From positions 7,483,501 to 7,547,500 of the forward strand of contig NZ_CP130630.1 of NCBI RefSeq assembly GCF_030551255.1: 64,000 nt of DNA, given 5' to 3'. The stretch's first letter is position 1; the number at the start of each line of letters is the position of its first letter. The notes beneath the pieces were generated by a model. That model did not search any database. It saw only the letters and a program-made list of their open reading frames with translations, and was not told the origin of the DNA. The translations under genes were made by a program, and so were the position numbers. The stretch is from Streptomyces sp. NL15-2K (GTDB lineage: Bacteria > Actinomycetota > Actinomycetes > Streptomycetales > Streptomycetaceae). Positions 25,206 through 32,600 of the stretch are shown here, piece by piece.

Positions 25206-26087
25206 TCAGAACATCGCCTGGATGATCCCCACGGTGCGCGCCAGGTGCGGCTCGGAGCGGTCCGCGCGGTGGGCGACGGCCAGCTCCACGCGTGCGTCGG
25301 CCCCGGACAGCGGTCGGTAGGCGACGCCGTCGAGCGCCAACGCGGTCACGGGCTCGGGTACGACGGCGACGCCGAGGCCGCCGGCCACGAGCGTGACCAG
25401 CGTCGAGGTCTCGCCGACCTCATGGCGGATGTGCGGCTCGACACCGGCGTCGCGCAGCAGGCCCAGCACCACGTCGTACATCACCGACCGGCGGTCGGCG
25501 GAGTGCACGATCAGGTCGGCACCGGCCAGGTCCACCGCCCGCAGCCGTTTCCGGCGGGCGAGGGGGTGGTCCACCGGTACGGCGACGACGAGCCGGTCCC
25601 GGCGCAGAGTGTGGACGGTGAGGGAGAGGTCGGCCGCCGGAGGGCGCAGCAGCGCGACGTCGATCGCGCCCGTGCGCAGCGCCTCGACCTGGTCGGGCGC
25701 GAGCATCTCGCCGCGGAAGGAGAAGTCGACGCCGGGAAGCTCCTCCGTGAGCCGCCGCGACAGCGCGGGCAGGAGGCTGTACGTCGCCGAGCCCACGCAC
25801 CCGATCGCGAGGTGACCCACCGCGCCGGCGGCGACGAGCCGTGCGTGGTGGGTGGCCTCGTCGACGTCGGCGAGGATCGCGCGCGCCCGCTCGAGGTAGG
25901 CCCGGCCGGCCTCGGTGAGGTCGACGCGGCGTGTGGTGCGGTGGAGCAGTTCGACGCCGAGTTCGGCCTCGAGCTGGCGGATCTGCGTGGACAGGGGCGG
26001 CTGGGCCATGTGGAGCCGCTCGGCGGCGCGACCGAAGTGGCGTTCCTCGGCCACCGCCACGAAGTACCGCAGGTGACGCAGATCCAT
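25206..26087 (-). CDS. LysR-family regulator of the pca genes
   Basis: A 293-residue LysR protein. N-terminal HTH MDLRHLRYFVAVAEERHFGRAAERLHMAQPPLSTQIRQLE and a substrate-binding effector domain (HLAIGCVGSATYSLLPAL, VALLRPPAADL, VAGGLGVAVVP). It is divergent from the thiolase with 71 bp between starts, the classic LysR-target arrangement, so the likely role is activation of pcaFIJ in response to a beta-ketoadipate pathway intermediate. Direct GAATAT repeats at 26111-26132 lie in the shared promoter region. Confidence 0.9.
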   Translation of the reverse strand: MDLRHLRYFVAVAEERHFGRAAERLHMAQPPLSTQIRQLEAELGVELLHRTTRRVDLTEAGRAYLERARAILADVDEATHHARLVAAGAVGHLAIGCVGSATYSLLPALSRRLTEELPGVDFSFRGEMLAPDQVEALRTGAIDVALLRPPAADLSLTVHTLRRDRLVVAVPVDHPLARRKRLRAVDLAGADLIVHSADRRSVMYDVVLGLLRDAGVEPHIRHEVGETSTLVTLVAGGLGVAVVPEPVTALALDGVAYRPLSGADARVELAVAHRADRSEPHLARTVGIIQAMF

Positions 26088-26122
26088 ATGTCGTCCGTAT
26101 CAATTGGCTCGAATATGCGTAC

Positions 26123-26151
26123 TTCAGAATATCGCGGCCCCGGATTAGCGT
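26123..26151 (+). promoter_or_regulatory. Candidate promoter of pcaF-pcaI-pcaJ
   Basis: TTCAGA (26123-26128) and TAGCGT (26146-26151) are spaced 17 bp. The ATG at 26159 lies 7 bp beyond the -10, so the message may be leaderless; no ribosome site is visible. GAATAT occurs twice with a 16-bp period upstream, a possible LysR contact. Confidence 0.5.
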
Positions 26152-26158
26152 CTCTGCC

Positions 26159-27364
26159 ATGAGTGCTTTCATCTACGCCGCGACGCGGACGCCGTTCGGC
26201 CGCTTCAACGGCGCGCTGGCCGGCGTGCGCCCCGACGACCTCGCCGCCGCCGCGATCACCTCGACGCTCGCCCGGGTGCCGGGCCTCGACCCCGCCGCGA
26301 TCGACGACGTGGTGTGGGGCAACGCCAACGGCGCCGGTGAGGAGAACCGCAACGTCGGCCGCATGGCGGCGCTGCTCGCCGGGCTTCCGGTGAGCGTGCC
26401 CGGCACCACGGTCAACCGGCTCTGCGGCTCGAGCCTCGACGCGGCGATGACGGCCAGTCGCACGATCGAGTCCGGCGACGCCGAGGTCGTGCTGACCGGC
26501 GGCGTGGAGTCGATGACGCGTGCGCCGTGGGTGCTGCCCAAGGCGGCGAAGCCGTTCCCGGCCGGCGACGTCACCGCGGTCTCGACCACGCTCGGCTGGC
26601 GGCTGGTCAACCCGCGGATGCCGAAGGAGTGGACCGTCAGCCTCGGCGAGGCCAACGAGCAGCTCCGGGAGCGCTTCGGGATCTCCCGCGAGCGGCAGGA
26701 CGAGTTCGCCGCCCGCTCCCACCGACTCGCCCACCAGGCCTGGGAATCGGGCTTCTACGACGACCTGGTGGTGCCGGTCGAAGGCGTCGACCTGGCCCGC
26801 GACGAGGGCATCCGAGCCGGGTCCACGCCGGAGGTCCTGGCCGGGCTCAAGCCGGTCTTCCGTACGGCGGAGCAGGGCGGCACCATCACGGCGGGCAACG
26901 CCAGCCCGCTCAACGACGGTGCCTCCGCGGTGCTGTTGGGCAGCGAGAGGGCCGCGGCCACGATCGGGGCCGACCCGATCGCCCGTATCGCCGGCCGAGG
27001 TGTGATGGCGCTGGAGCCGCAGGCCTTCGGCTACGCCCCCGTCGAGGCCGCGAACCGTGCGCTGGCCCGGGCCGGGATCGGCTGGGACCAAGTGGGCGCG
27101 GTCGAGCTCAACGAGGCCTTCGCCGTGCAGTCGCTCGCCTGCCTCGACGCCTGGAAGGTCGACCCCGGCATCATCAACCAGAAGGGCGGCGCCATCGCGA
27201 TCGGGCACCCGCTGGGCGCCTCGGGCGGCCGCATCCTCGCCACACTGGCCAAGGTGCTGCGCGAGAGGAAGCAGCGCTACGGCGTCGCCGCGATCTGCAT
27301 CGGGGTCGGCCAGGGGCTGGCCGTCGTACTCGAGAACTGCGATGTCACGGAGACGGCCCAGTGA
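26159..27364 (+). CDS. pcaF: 3-oxoadipyl-CoA thiolase / acetyl-CoA acyltransferase
   Basis: A 401-residue type II thiolase. Nucleophile Cys89 in NRLCGSSLDA, catalytic His in GHPLGASGGR near residue 350, and the second Cys in CIGVGQGLAV near 380. It cleaves 3-oxoadipyl-CoA to succinyl-CoA and acetyl-CoA. Assignment to the beta-ketoadipate pathway rather than fatty acid metabolism rests on its coupling (GTGA overlap, 27361-27364) to the two CoA-transferase subunit genes and on the island feeding 3-oxoadipate. No ribosome site; possibly leaderless. Confidence 0.88.
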   Translation: MSAFIYAATRTPFGRFNGALAGVRPDDLAAAAITSTLARVPGLDPAAIDDVVWGNANGAGEENRNVGRMAALLAGLPVSVPGTTVNRLCGSSLDAAMTASRTIESGDAEVVLTGGVESMTRAPWVLPKAAKPFPAGDVTAVSTTLGWRLVNPRMPKEWTVSLGEANEQLRERFGISRERQDEFAARSHRLAHQAWESGFYDDLVVPVEGVDLARDEGIRAGSTPEVLAGLKPVFRTAEQGGTITAGNASPLNDGASAVLLGSERAAATIGADPIARIAGRGVMALEPQAFGYAPVEAANRALARAGIGWDQVGAVELNEAFAVQSLACLDAWKVDPGIINQKGGAIAIGHPLGASGGRILATLAKVLRERKQRYGVAAICIGVGQGLAVVLENCDVTETAQ

Positions 27365-28056
27365 GCCGGGCGGAGATCGTCGAGAGCGCGGATGCGGCGG
27401 TCGCCGGGATCGAGGACGGCTCCACCGTTCTGGTCGGCGGCTTCGGCCTGGCGGGCATGCCGTTCGATCTGATCGACGCGCTCATCCGGCAGGGTGCGAA
27501 GGACCTCACGATCGTGTCCAACAACGCCGGTAACGGTGAGGTCGGGCTGGCCGCGCTGCTGGCCGCCGGCCGGGTGCGCAAGGTGCTCTGCTCCTTCCCG
27601 CGCCAGGCCGACTCCTGGGTCTTCGACGGCCTCTACCGCGAGGGGAAGATCGAGCTCGAGGTGGTGCCGCAGGGCAACCTCGCCGAGCGGATGCGCGCGG
27701 CCGGTGCCGGTATCGGCGCGTTCTACTGCCCGACCGCGGTCGGCACGCCGCTGGCCGAGGGCAGGGAGGAGCGTGAGATCGACGGTCGCAAGTACCTGCT
27801 GGAGTACCCCATCAGGGGCGACTACGCGCTGATCGGCGCGCACGTCGCGGACGCGATGGGCAACCTCGTCTATCGCAAGACCGCCCGCAACTTCGGACCG
27901 GTCATGGCCACGGCCGCGACGACGACCATCGTCCAGGTCGACGAGGTCGTCGAGCCCGGAACGCTCGACCCCGAGGCCGTCGTCACCCCGTCCATCTACG
28001 TCGACCGGGTCGTCCAGGTGAAGGCCCGCCACTACACCGTGCAGGGGGCCCGATGA
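27361..28056 (+). CDS. pcaI: 3-oxoadipate CoA-transferase, alpha subunit
   Basis: A 231-residue class I CoA-transferase alpha subunit: VLVGGFGLAGMPFDLIDAL (CoA-binding GGFG..G.P), LTIVSNNAGNGEVGLAALL, and YLLEYPIRGDYALIGAHVAD. With the beta subunit it moves CoA from succinyl-CoA to 3-oxoadipate. Acetoacetate CoA-transferase is a related alternative, but the neighbouring thiolase and hydroxyquinol genes favour PcaI. GTG 27361 overlaps the thiolase stop. Confidence 0.88.
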   Translation: MSRAEIVESADAAVAGIEDGSTVLVGGFGLAGMPFDLIDALIRQGAKDLTIVSNNAGNGEVGLAALLAAGRVRKVLCSFPRQADSWVFDGLYREGKIELEVVPQGNLAERMRAAGAGIGAFYCPTAVGTPLAEGREEREIDGRKYLLEYPIRGDYALIGAHVADAMGNLVYRKTARNFGPVMATAATTTIVQVDEVVEPGTLDPEAVVTPSIYVDRVVQVKARHYTVQGAR

Positions 28057-28745
28057 CCACCACGTCAACCACCACGTCGAGCGGCCAGGCGTACGCCGGG
28101 GTGCCGAGAAGCGCCGAACACCGGCTCTCGACGGACGAACTGGCCGCCGTCATCGCACGCGACATTCCGGCCGGCGCCTTCGTCAACCTCGGTATCGGGC
28201 AGCCCACCAAGATCGCCGACCACCTGCCGGCCGACTCCGGGGTGGTACTGCACACCGAGAACGGCATGCTCAACATGGGCCCCAAGGCCGAGGGCGACGC
28301 GGTCGACCCCGACCTGACCAACGCCGGCAAGGTCCCGGTGACCGAACTGCCGGGGGCGGCGTACTTCCACCACGCCGACTCCTTCGCGATGATGCGCGGC
28401 GGGCACCTCGATGTCTGCGTCCTCGGGGCCTACCAGGTCGCCTTCAACGGCGACCTCGCCAACTGGCACACCGGCAAGCCCGACGCCATCCCTGCCGTCG
28501 GCGGTGCCATGGACCTCGCCATCGGCGCCAAGGACGTCTACGTGATGATGACGCTCTTCACCCGCTCCGGCGAGCCGAAGCTCGTCCCGCAGTGCGCCTA
28601 CCCGCTCACCGGCGTCGGCTGCGTCAGCCGCGTCTACACGGACCACGGGGTCTTCGACGTCGGCCCCGACGGCGTACGGATCCGGGAGACGTACGGCGTC
28701 AGCGCCCAGGAGCTGGCGGAGCGACTGGGCATCACGCTGTCCTAG
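28053..28745 (+). CDS. pcaJ: 3-oxoadipate CoA-transferase, beta subunit
   Basis: A 230-residue class I CoA-transferase beta subunit. The catalytic Glu is Glu69 in HTENGMLNMGP, preceded by NLGIGQPTKIAD and followed by the GGHLDVCVLGAYQV strand. ATG 28053 overlaps the alpha-subunit stop as ATGA. The last codons end in TAG at 28743-28745, where an IS5-type element begins: the TA belongs to the target and the G to the element, so the insertion left the protein intact. Confidence 0.9.
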   Translation: MTTTSTTTSSGQAYAGVPRSAEHRLSTDELAAVIARDIPAGAFVNLGIGQPTKIADHLPADSGVVLHTENGMLNMGPKAEGDAVDPDLTNAGKVPVTELPGAAYFHHADSFAMMRGGHLDVCVLGAYQVAFNGDLANWHTGKPDAIPAVGGAMDLAIGAKDVYVMMTLFTRSGEPKLVPQCAYPLTGVGCVSRVYTDHGVFDVGPDGVRIRETYGVSAQELAERLGITLS

Positions 28746-29842
28746 GGCCTGTGTGACGTTGTGATCAACCTGTCGCCTTCAGTAGATCGTTGATCCAGAT
28801 CATCGAGGCGCGGAGGTAGAGGCCGGCGAGGTAGCTCTCGGGCGTCTTGTCGTATCGAGTCGCGATGCCCCGCCAGGCCTTCAGCTTGTTGATCAGGCGC
28901 TCGACGGTGTTCCGCTCCTTGTAGAGACCGGTGTCGTGACCTGTGGGCCGGCCGCCCCGGCTGCCTTTCTTCTTTCGGTTGGCAGCCTGGTCCCTCTTCT
29001 CCGGGATGACGGCCTTGATGTTGCGTTTTCGCAAGTAGGAACGGTTGGCGCGGGATGAGTAGGCCTTGTCCGCAGCGACAGCGCCAGGCCGGGTCCGGGG
29101 ACGGCCGACAGGCAGACGGACCCGCACCTTCTGCAGCACGGGGACGAACTGCGGGCTGTCGGCGGCCTGTCCTGCGGTCAGGACGAACGACAACGGACGG
29201 CACTTGCGGTCCGCGGCGAGATGAACCTTGCTCGTCAGCCCGCCACGGGACCTGCCGAGCAGGGCTTCCTTCAGACGGAGCTTGCGCCGTCGCCTGACGT
29301 GCCGCCGCTCTTCCCGCCCGGGCGTGTCGCTTCCGTCCTGTCCGTTCTGTTCCGGCGGGCCGCCCCCTTTTGCCAGGCCCGTTCCTGGTCGGCGGCGGCT
29401 TCCTCCAGGGCGTCCATGACCTCCTTGCCGATGCACATCCCGGCGGCGTCGTGGTGGGCCCGGGCGGTGGTGGAGTCCACGCTGACCAGGGACAAGTCCG
29501 TCTTCCCCTGGCGGGCGGCCTCAGCGATCACACCTTCCAGCAGTGCGGTGAAGACGCCGGCGTCCCGCCAGACCCGGAAACGGCCGTAGACCGTCGGCCA
29601 CGGGCCGAACCCGCCCGGCATTTCCCGCCACTGACTGCTGGTGCGGAACCGCCAGATCACCCCCTCGAACTGCTCACGCAGCCGCTCAGGGTACGGACCG
29701 CACTCGCCTATCGGCAGGAACGGTTCGATCAACTGCCACTGCTCGTCGGTGAGTTGCCTTCGCGTCACGATCGTCTTCCTACCGGATCTGCCTTCCAGAG
29801 GGATCCGGATCGGCAAGATTGATCACAACGTCACACAGGCCC
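28745..29842 (-). mobile_element. IS5-family insertion sequence, about 1.1 kb
   Basis: Near-identical termini form perfect inverted repeats beginning GGGCCTGTGTGACGTTGTGA on both ends (28745 onwards and the complement ending at 29842), about 24 bp long. They are flanked by TA on each side; CTAG on both sides is an alternative reading of the target duplication. Inside is a two-frame DDE transposase. The element splits nothing: it sits in the pcaJ stop codon. Both ends and the frameshift site look intact, suggesting recent or still possible mobility. Confidence 0.9.
28765..29768 (-). CDS. IS5-family transposase made by -1 frameshifting of two overlapping frames
   Basis: Frame A starts at GTG 29768 (TRRQLTDEQWQLIEPFLP) and carries the first catalytic Asp in VSVDSTTARAHH. 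Frame B, one base back, ends at 28765 and holds the second Asp (AADKAYSS) and the Glu in NTVERLINKLKAWRGIATRYDK. The frames overlap around a slippery run, AAAAGGGGG on the coding strand (29371-29363), so -1 ribosomal frameshifting should give the full DDE enzyme. Neither frame alone has all three acidic residues. Frame A alone runs to 29271 and frame B is open from 29436. Confidence 0.85.
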
Positions 29843-29930
29843 TAGACCGTGTCCTTGTGTGATCGTTCCCTGCTTGCGGGACGGGAACCGGCCACGATCG
29901 CCACCACCGGCTCCCGCCCCGTCCGGCCGG

Positions 29931-30311
29931 TCAGGCGCCCTCGCTCTCCAAGCTGAGCACCCGCAGCTCCCTGATCAGCCCGTCCGCGTCGACCGTCACG
30001 TGCTCGATGCCGCCTTGGGACCCGAGTTGGCCGTCGGGAGTGCGCCAGGCCGCTATGAAGCGGACCTCGATCGTTCCGTCGTCGAGCACCGTGGTGGTCC
30101 ACACATGCTTGCTGTCGGCCATGTCCGAGTAGAAGCGTCGGTAGAACTCCGTGATGCCGGCCATGCCGGTCACCGGGGGCATTTCGCCGAACTGCACGGT
30201 GGCCTCCTGTGCGAACACAGACCCCAGCTCCCGCAGTGTTTCCGGCTCGTGCACCGCACGGTCGACGAGCGTGATGTAGCGATCGACTACCGCCTCGGTC
30301 GTCTGAGTCAT
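29931..30311 (-). CDS. NTF2-like (SnoaL-type) small protein
   Basis: A 126-residue NTF2-fold protein: ALPHA start VVDRYITLVDRAVHEP, central TGMAGITEFYRRFYSDMADSKH, and paired strands VEVRF-like IEVRFIAAWRTPDG and GGIEHVTVDADGLIREL. Family members are often isomerases or hydrolases of polyketide or aromatic compounds. It lies 25 bp downstream of an FAD monooxygenase on the same strand, so the two probably act together. The exact reaction is unknown. Confidence 0.78.
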   Translation of the reverse strand: MTQTTEAVVDRYITLVDRAVHEPETLRELGSVFAQEATVQFGEMPPVTGMAGITEFYRRFYSDMADSKHVWTTTVLDDGTIEVRFIAAWRTPDGQLGSQGGIEHVTVDADGLIRELRVLSLESEGA

Positions 30312-30336
30312 TTCATTTCCTCTTTCTCGTGAGGTG

Positions 30337-31509
30337 TCAGCCCATCAGGGCTTTGCCGAGCTTGGCGCCGACCGGGGTGGAGGCGGCGCGGATCAAGGTG
30401 CTGCGGGCGATGCGGCCGACGCGGTTGGCGGGCATGAAGAAGTGCCGCATGCGCAGGGCTTCCTTCTGGTAGCGGGTGACGAGCGGGCGCAGTTGCTGCT
30501 CCCAGCTGCCCAGCGCGGTCGGCAGGTCACCGTGTTCGGTGAGCAGGCGGGCCAGCAGTTCGGCGCCGGCGATGCCCATGCCGGTGCCCTGGCCGGAGTG
30601 GAGGGTCATGCACCAGGCGGAGTCGCCGAGCAGGAGCACCCGGCCCTGGCTCCAGCGGCTCAGGTGGATCTGGCTGACCTGGTCGAACAGGACAGACTCG
30701 GAGCGGTCCATCGCCTCCAGCATGGCGGGCACGAGGTCCCCGCCGAAGCCGGCGAAGGCCTGGCGCAGGGCGGCGGAGGGCTTCTTGCGGATCTCGGCGG
30801 CGGGCCAGTCGGTGCGGTAGAGCAGGAAGGCGACCGGGGGGTGGTCGCGGTAGCTGTTGATCCAGGCGGAGCGGCCGGGGGCGGTGGCGACGGCGACGTC
30901 GCCGTCCCGCATGCCGGGCAGCGGGCCGTCCATGACGCAGGCGGCCACGACGTGGTCGAAGTCCTTGCGGTAGAGGTCTTCGGGGCCGAAGACCAGGGAG
31001 CGGACGGTGGAGTGGATGCCGTCGCCCCCGATGAGCAGGTCCGCGCTCTCCACGGACCCGTCGGTGAGGGTCACGGTCACCTGCTCGCGGTCCTGGGTGA
31101 TGGCGGCGGGCCCGGTGCCGTAGCGGATCTCCACCAGGTCCTGGACCGCCTCGTACAGGACACGCTCCAGATCGCTGCGCAGCAGCATCCGCATCGGGGT
31201 GCCGTTGACCTGTTCGGGAAAGGTCAGGCCGGGTGTGAGGCGTCCGCGGGAGTCGACTTCGAACGCGCGCCCCTCGGGGTCGCGGCGGTCCGGAAGCGAG
31301 TCCAGGAGGCCGAGGCGTTCGGCGGCGGTGTAGCCGGGGCCGTTGAAGCGGACGAAGTAGCCGCCGGTACGGCGTTCGGGGGCCCTCTCGATGGTCAGGG
31401 GCTGCCAGCCGGCCCCGTGCAGGCTCAGGGCCGCGGCCAGACCGGAGATGCCGGATCCGACGATGAGGGCACGGCGGGCGCCCCGTGGGGGGAGCGACGA
31501 AGAGGTCAT
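30337..31509 (-). CDS. FAD-dependent monooxygenase
   Basis: A 390-residue class A flavin monooxygenase. N-terminal IVGSGISGLAAALSLHGAGW, the DLLIGGDGIHSTVRSLVFG DG motif, and LLGDSAWCMTLHSGQGTGMGIAGAELLARLL, a GD motif of the TetX/squalene-epoxidase-like group. It probably hydroxylates or inactivates a hydrophobic aromatic or polyketide. ATG 31509 is chosen because it gives the usual short leader before the Rossmann fold. It is divergent from a TetR gene with a palindrome between, the standard layout of an inducible detoxification gene. Confidence 0.88.
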   Translation of the reverse strand: MTSSSLPPRGARRALIVGSGISGLAAALSLHGAGWQPLTIERAPERRTGGYFVRFNGPGYTAAERLGLLDSLPDRRDPEGRAFEVDSRGRLTPGLTFPEQVNGTPMRMLLRSDLERVLYEAVQDLVEIRYGTGPAAITQDREQVTVTLTDGSVESADLLIGGDGIHSTVRSLVFGPEDLYRKDFDHVVAACVMDGPLPGMRDGDVAVATAPGRSAWINSYRDHPPVAFLLYRTDWPAAEIRKKPSAALRQAFAGFGGDLVPAMLEAMDRSESVLFDQVSQIHLSRWSQGRVLLLGDSAWCMTLHSGQGTGMGIAGAELLARLLTEHGDLPTALGSWEQQLRPLVTRYQKEALRMRHFFMPANRVGRIARSTLIRAASTPVGAKLGKALMG

Positions 31510-31539
31510 GCCTCGACCATACTCTTGATCGATACTGGA

Positions 31540-31562
31540 TGACCAGTTTCGAAATTTGGTCA
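31540..31562. promoter_or_regulatory. Inverted repeat between FAD monooxygenase and TetR gene
   Basis: TGACCA, 11 bp, TGGTCA in the 82-bp divergent region. It lies 30 bp upstream of each start codon and is the obvious operator for the TetR protein encoded at 31592. Confidence 0.7.
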
Positions 31563-31591
31563 CGCGATGAGTAGGGTGGGATGCTGTGCTC

Positions 31592-32323
31592 ATGACCCTG
31601 GATCGCCTGGCCGCTTCCCCGCAGGCCGACGACGAACGCGCCGAGCGCATCCTGGCCGCCGCGCGCGAGCTGCTGTTGGCGTGGGGCTACAAGCGGGTCA
31701 CCGTCGATGAGATCGCCCGCCGCGCCCGTATCGGCAAGGGCACCGTCTACCTGCACTGGAAGACGAAAGAGACGCTGTTCACCGAACTGCTGCGGCGCGA
31801 GCTCCACGAGCTGCTCGGCATCCTCGCCGCCGGAATCGAGCAGGACCCGTCCGCCGCCCTGCCCAACAGGCTGGTCCGGGAGGTGTTCCTGCAGCAGACC
31901 CGCAACCCTCTCGGCCGGGCCATCCATGCCGGTGACAATGAAGTCCTCGGCGCGCTCGCGGTCACCGCGAACGGCCTTCCCGTCATCCGGGAACTCGGCT
32001 TCCACACCCTGCTCGCCCGCCTCGTCGACGTATGGCGCGCGCATGGGCTGGTGACCGTCACAGCGTCGGCGGCGGACCAGATCTACACGATCGACGCGGT
32101 GCTGACCGGGTTCATGACGGGGGGCATCGCCGTCCCCCCGAGCGAGGAGTTCCCCCCGGACCACCGGGCGGACCTGCTCGGCCGCACGATCGAAGCAGCC
32201 CTCGAACCCTCCGCCGGGCCGGACGAGGTCACCCTCCGCGCAGCCGCTCAGGACGTTCTCGCCGCCTTGGCAGCCGCCCAGGGCACGCTCGCCGAGGCCC
32301 GCTCGCGCTCGGCGTCCCGCTGA
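31592..32323 (+). CDS. TetR/AcrR-family regulator
   Basis: A 243-residue TetR protein. The HTH (RILAAARELLLAWGYKRVTVDEIARRARIGKGTVYLHWKTKETLF) is followed by a helical ligand domain with an unusually long C-terminus (ending DVLAALAAAQGTLAEARSR). ATG 31592 is preferred over the in-frame GTG two codons upstream. It probably represses itself and the divergent monooxygenase through the TGACCA-N11-TGGTCA repeat. A perfect 19-bp tandem duplication covers its stop codon. Confidence 0.9.
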   Translation: MTLDRLAASPQADDERAERILAAARELLLAWGYKRVTVDEIARRARIGKGTVYLHWKTKETLFTELLRRELHELLGILAAGIEQDPSAALPNRLVREVFLQQTRNPLGRAIHAGDNEVLGALAVTANGLPVIRELGFHTLLARLVDVWRAHGLVTVTASAADQIYTIDAVLTGFMTGGIAVPPSEEFPPDHRADLLGRTIEAALEPSAGPDEVTLRAAAQDVLAALAAAQGTLAEARSRSASR

Positions 32324-32350
32324 GCGGCAGGCGTCCCGCTGAGCGGCAGG
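32311..32350. repeat. Perfect 19-bp tandem duplication across the TetR stop codon
   Basis: GGCGTCCCGCTGAGCGGCA occurs twice head to tail (32311-32329, 32330-32348) and the match runs on two more bases. The TGA stop (32321-32323) lies inside the first copy and is repeated out of frame at 32340-32342. The copies are identical, so the event is recent or maintained. Confidence 0.95.
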
Positions 32351-32550
32351 AGCCCCGCCGGTCGGGCAGGCCGGACTACGAAGGCACAGGGGCTGCGGCT
32401 CATCCCCGTGAATCCCCGTGACTTACGGCAGTCCCGGCCACGGAGAGACGCCTGAGGAGGTTCCCGGCGGCAGCGGCGCGTGGTGAATCCCGGACCGGTG
32501 GCGGCAGGCCGTCCCTTGCCGTTGCCGACCACCGGGTCCGGGGTCCCTCA

Positions 32551-32597
32551 CCGCCGGGCCGGGCGCGCCTCCGCTCTTGGCGCGTCCGGCCCGGCGG
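32551..32597. terminator. Long GC-rich hairpin, bidirectional terminator
   Basis: CCGCCGGGCCGGGCGCG (32551-32567) pairs with CGCGTCCGGCCCGGCGG (32581-32597) across a 13-base loop with one mismatch in 17 bp. It lies between the convergent TetR gene and MFS gene, four bases from the latter's stop codon. There is no T tract, as is common in Streptomyces. Confidence 0.8.
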
Positions 32598-32600
32598 CTG

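Noticed and set aside
9010..28745. Secondary-metabolite biosynthetic cluster
   Set aside because: No PKS, NRPS, terpene or RiPP core enzyme; the enzymes form a degradative route to 3-oxoadipate.
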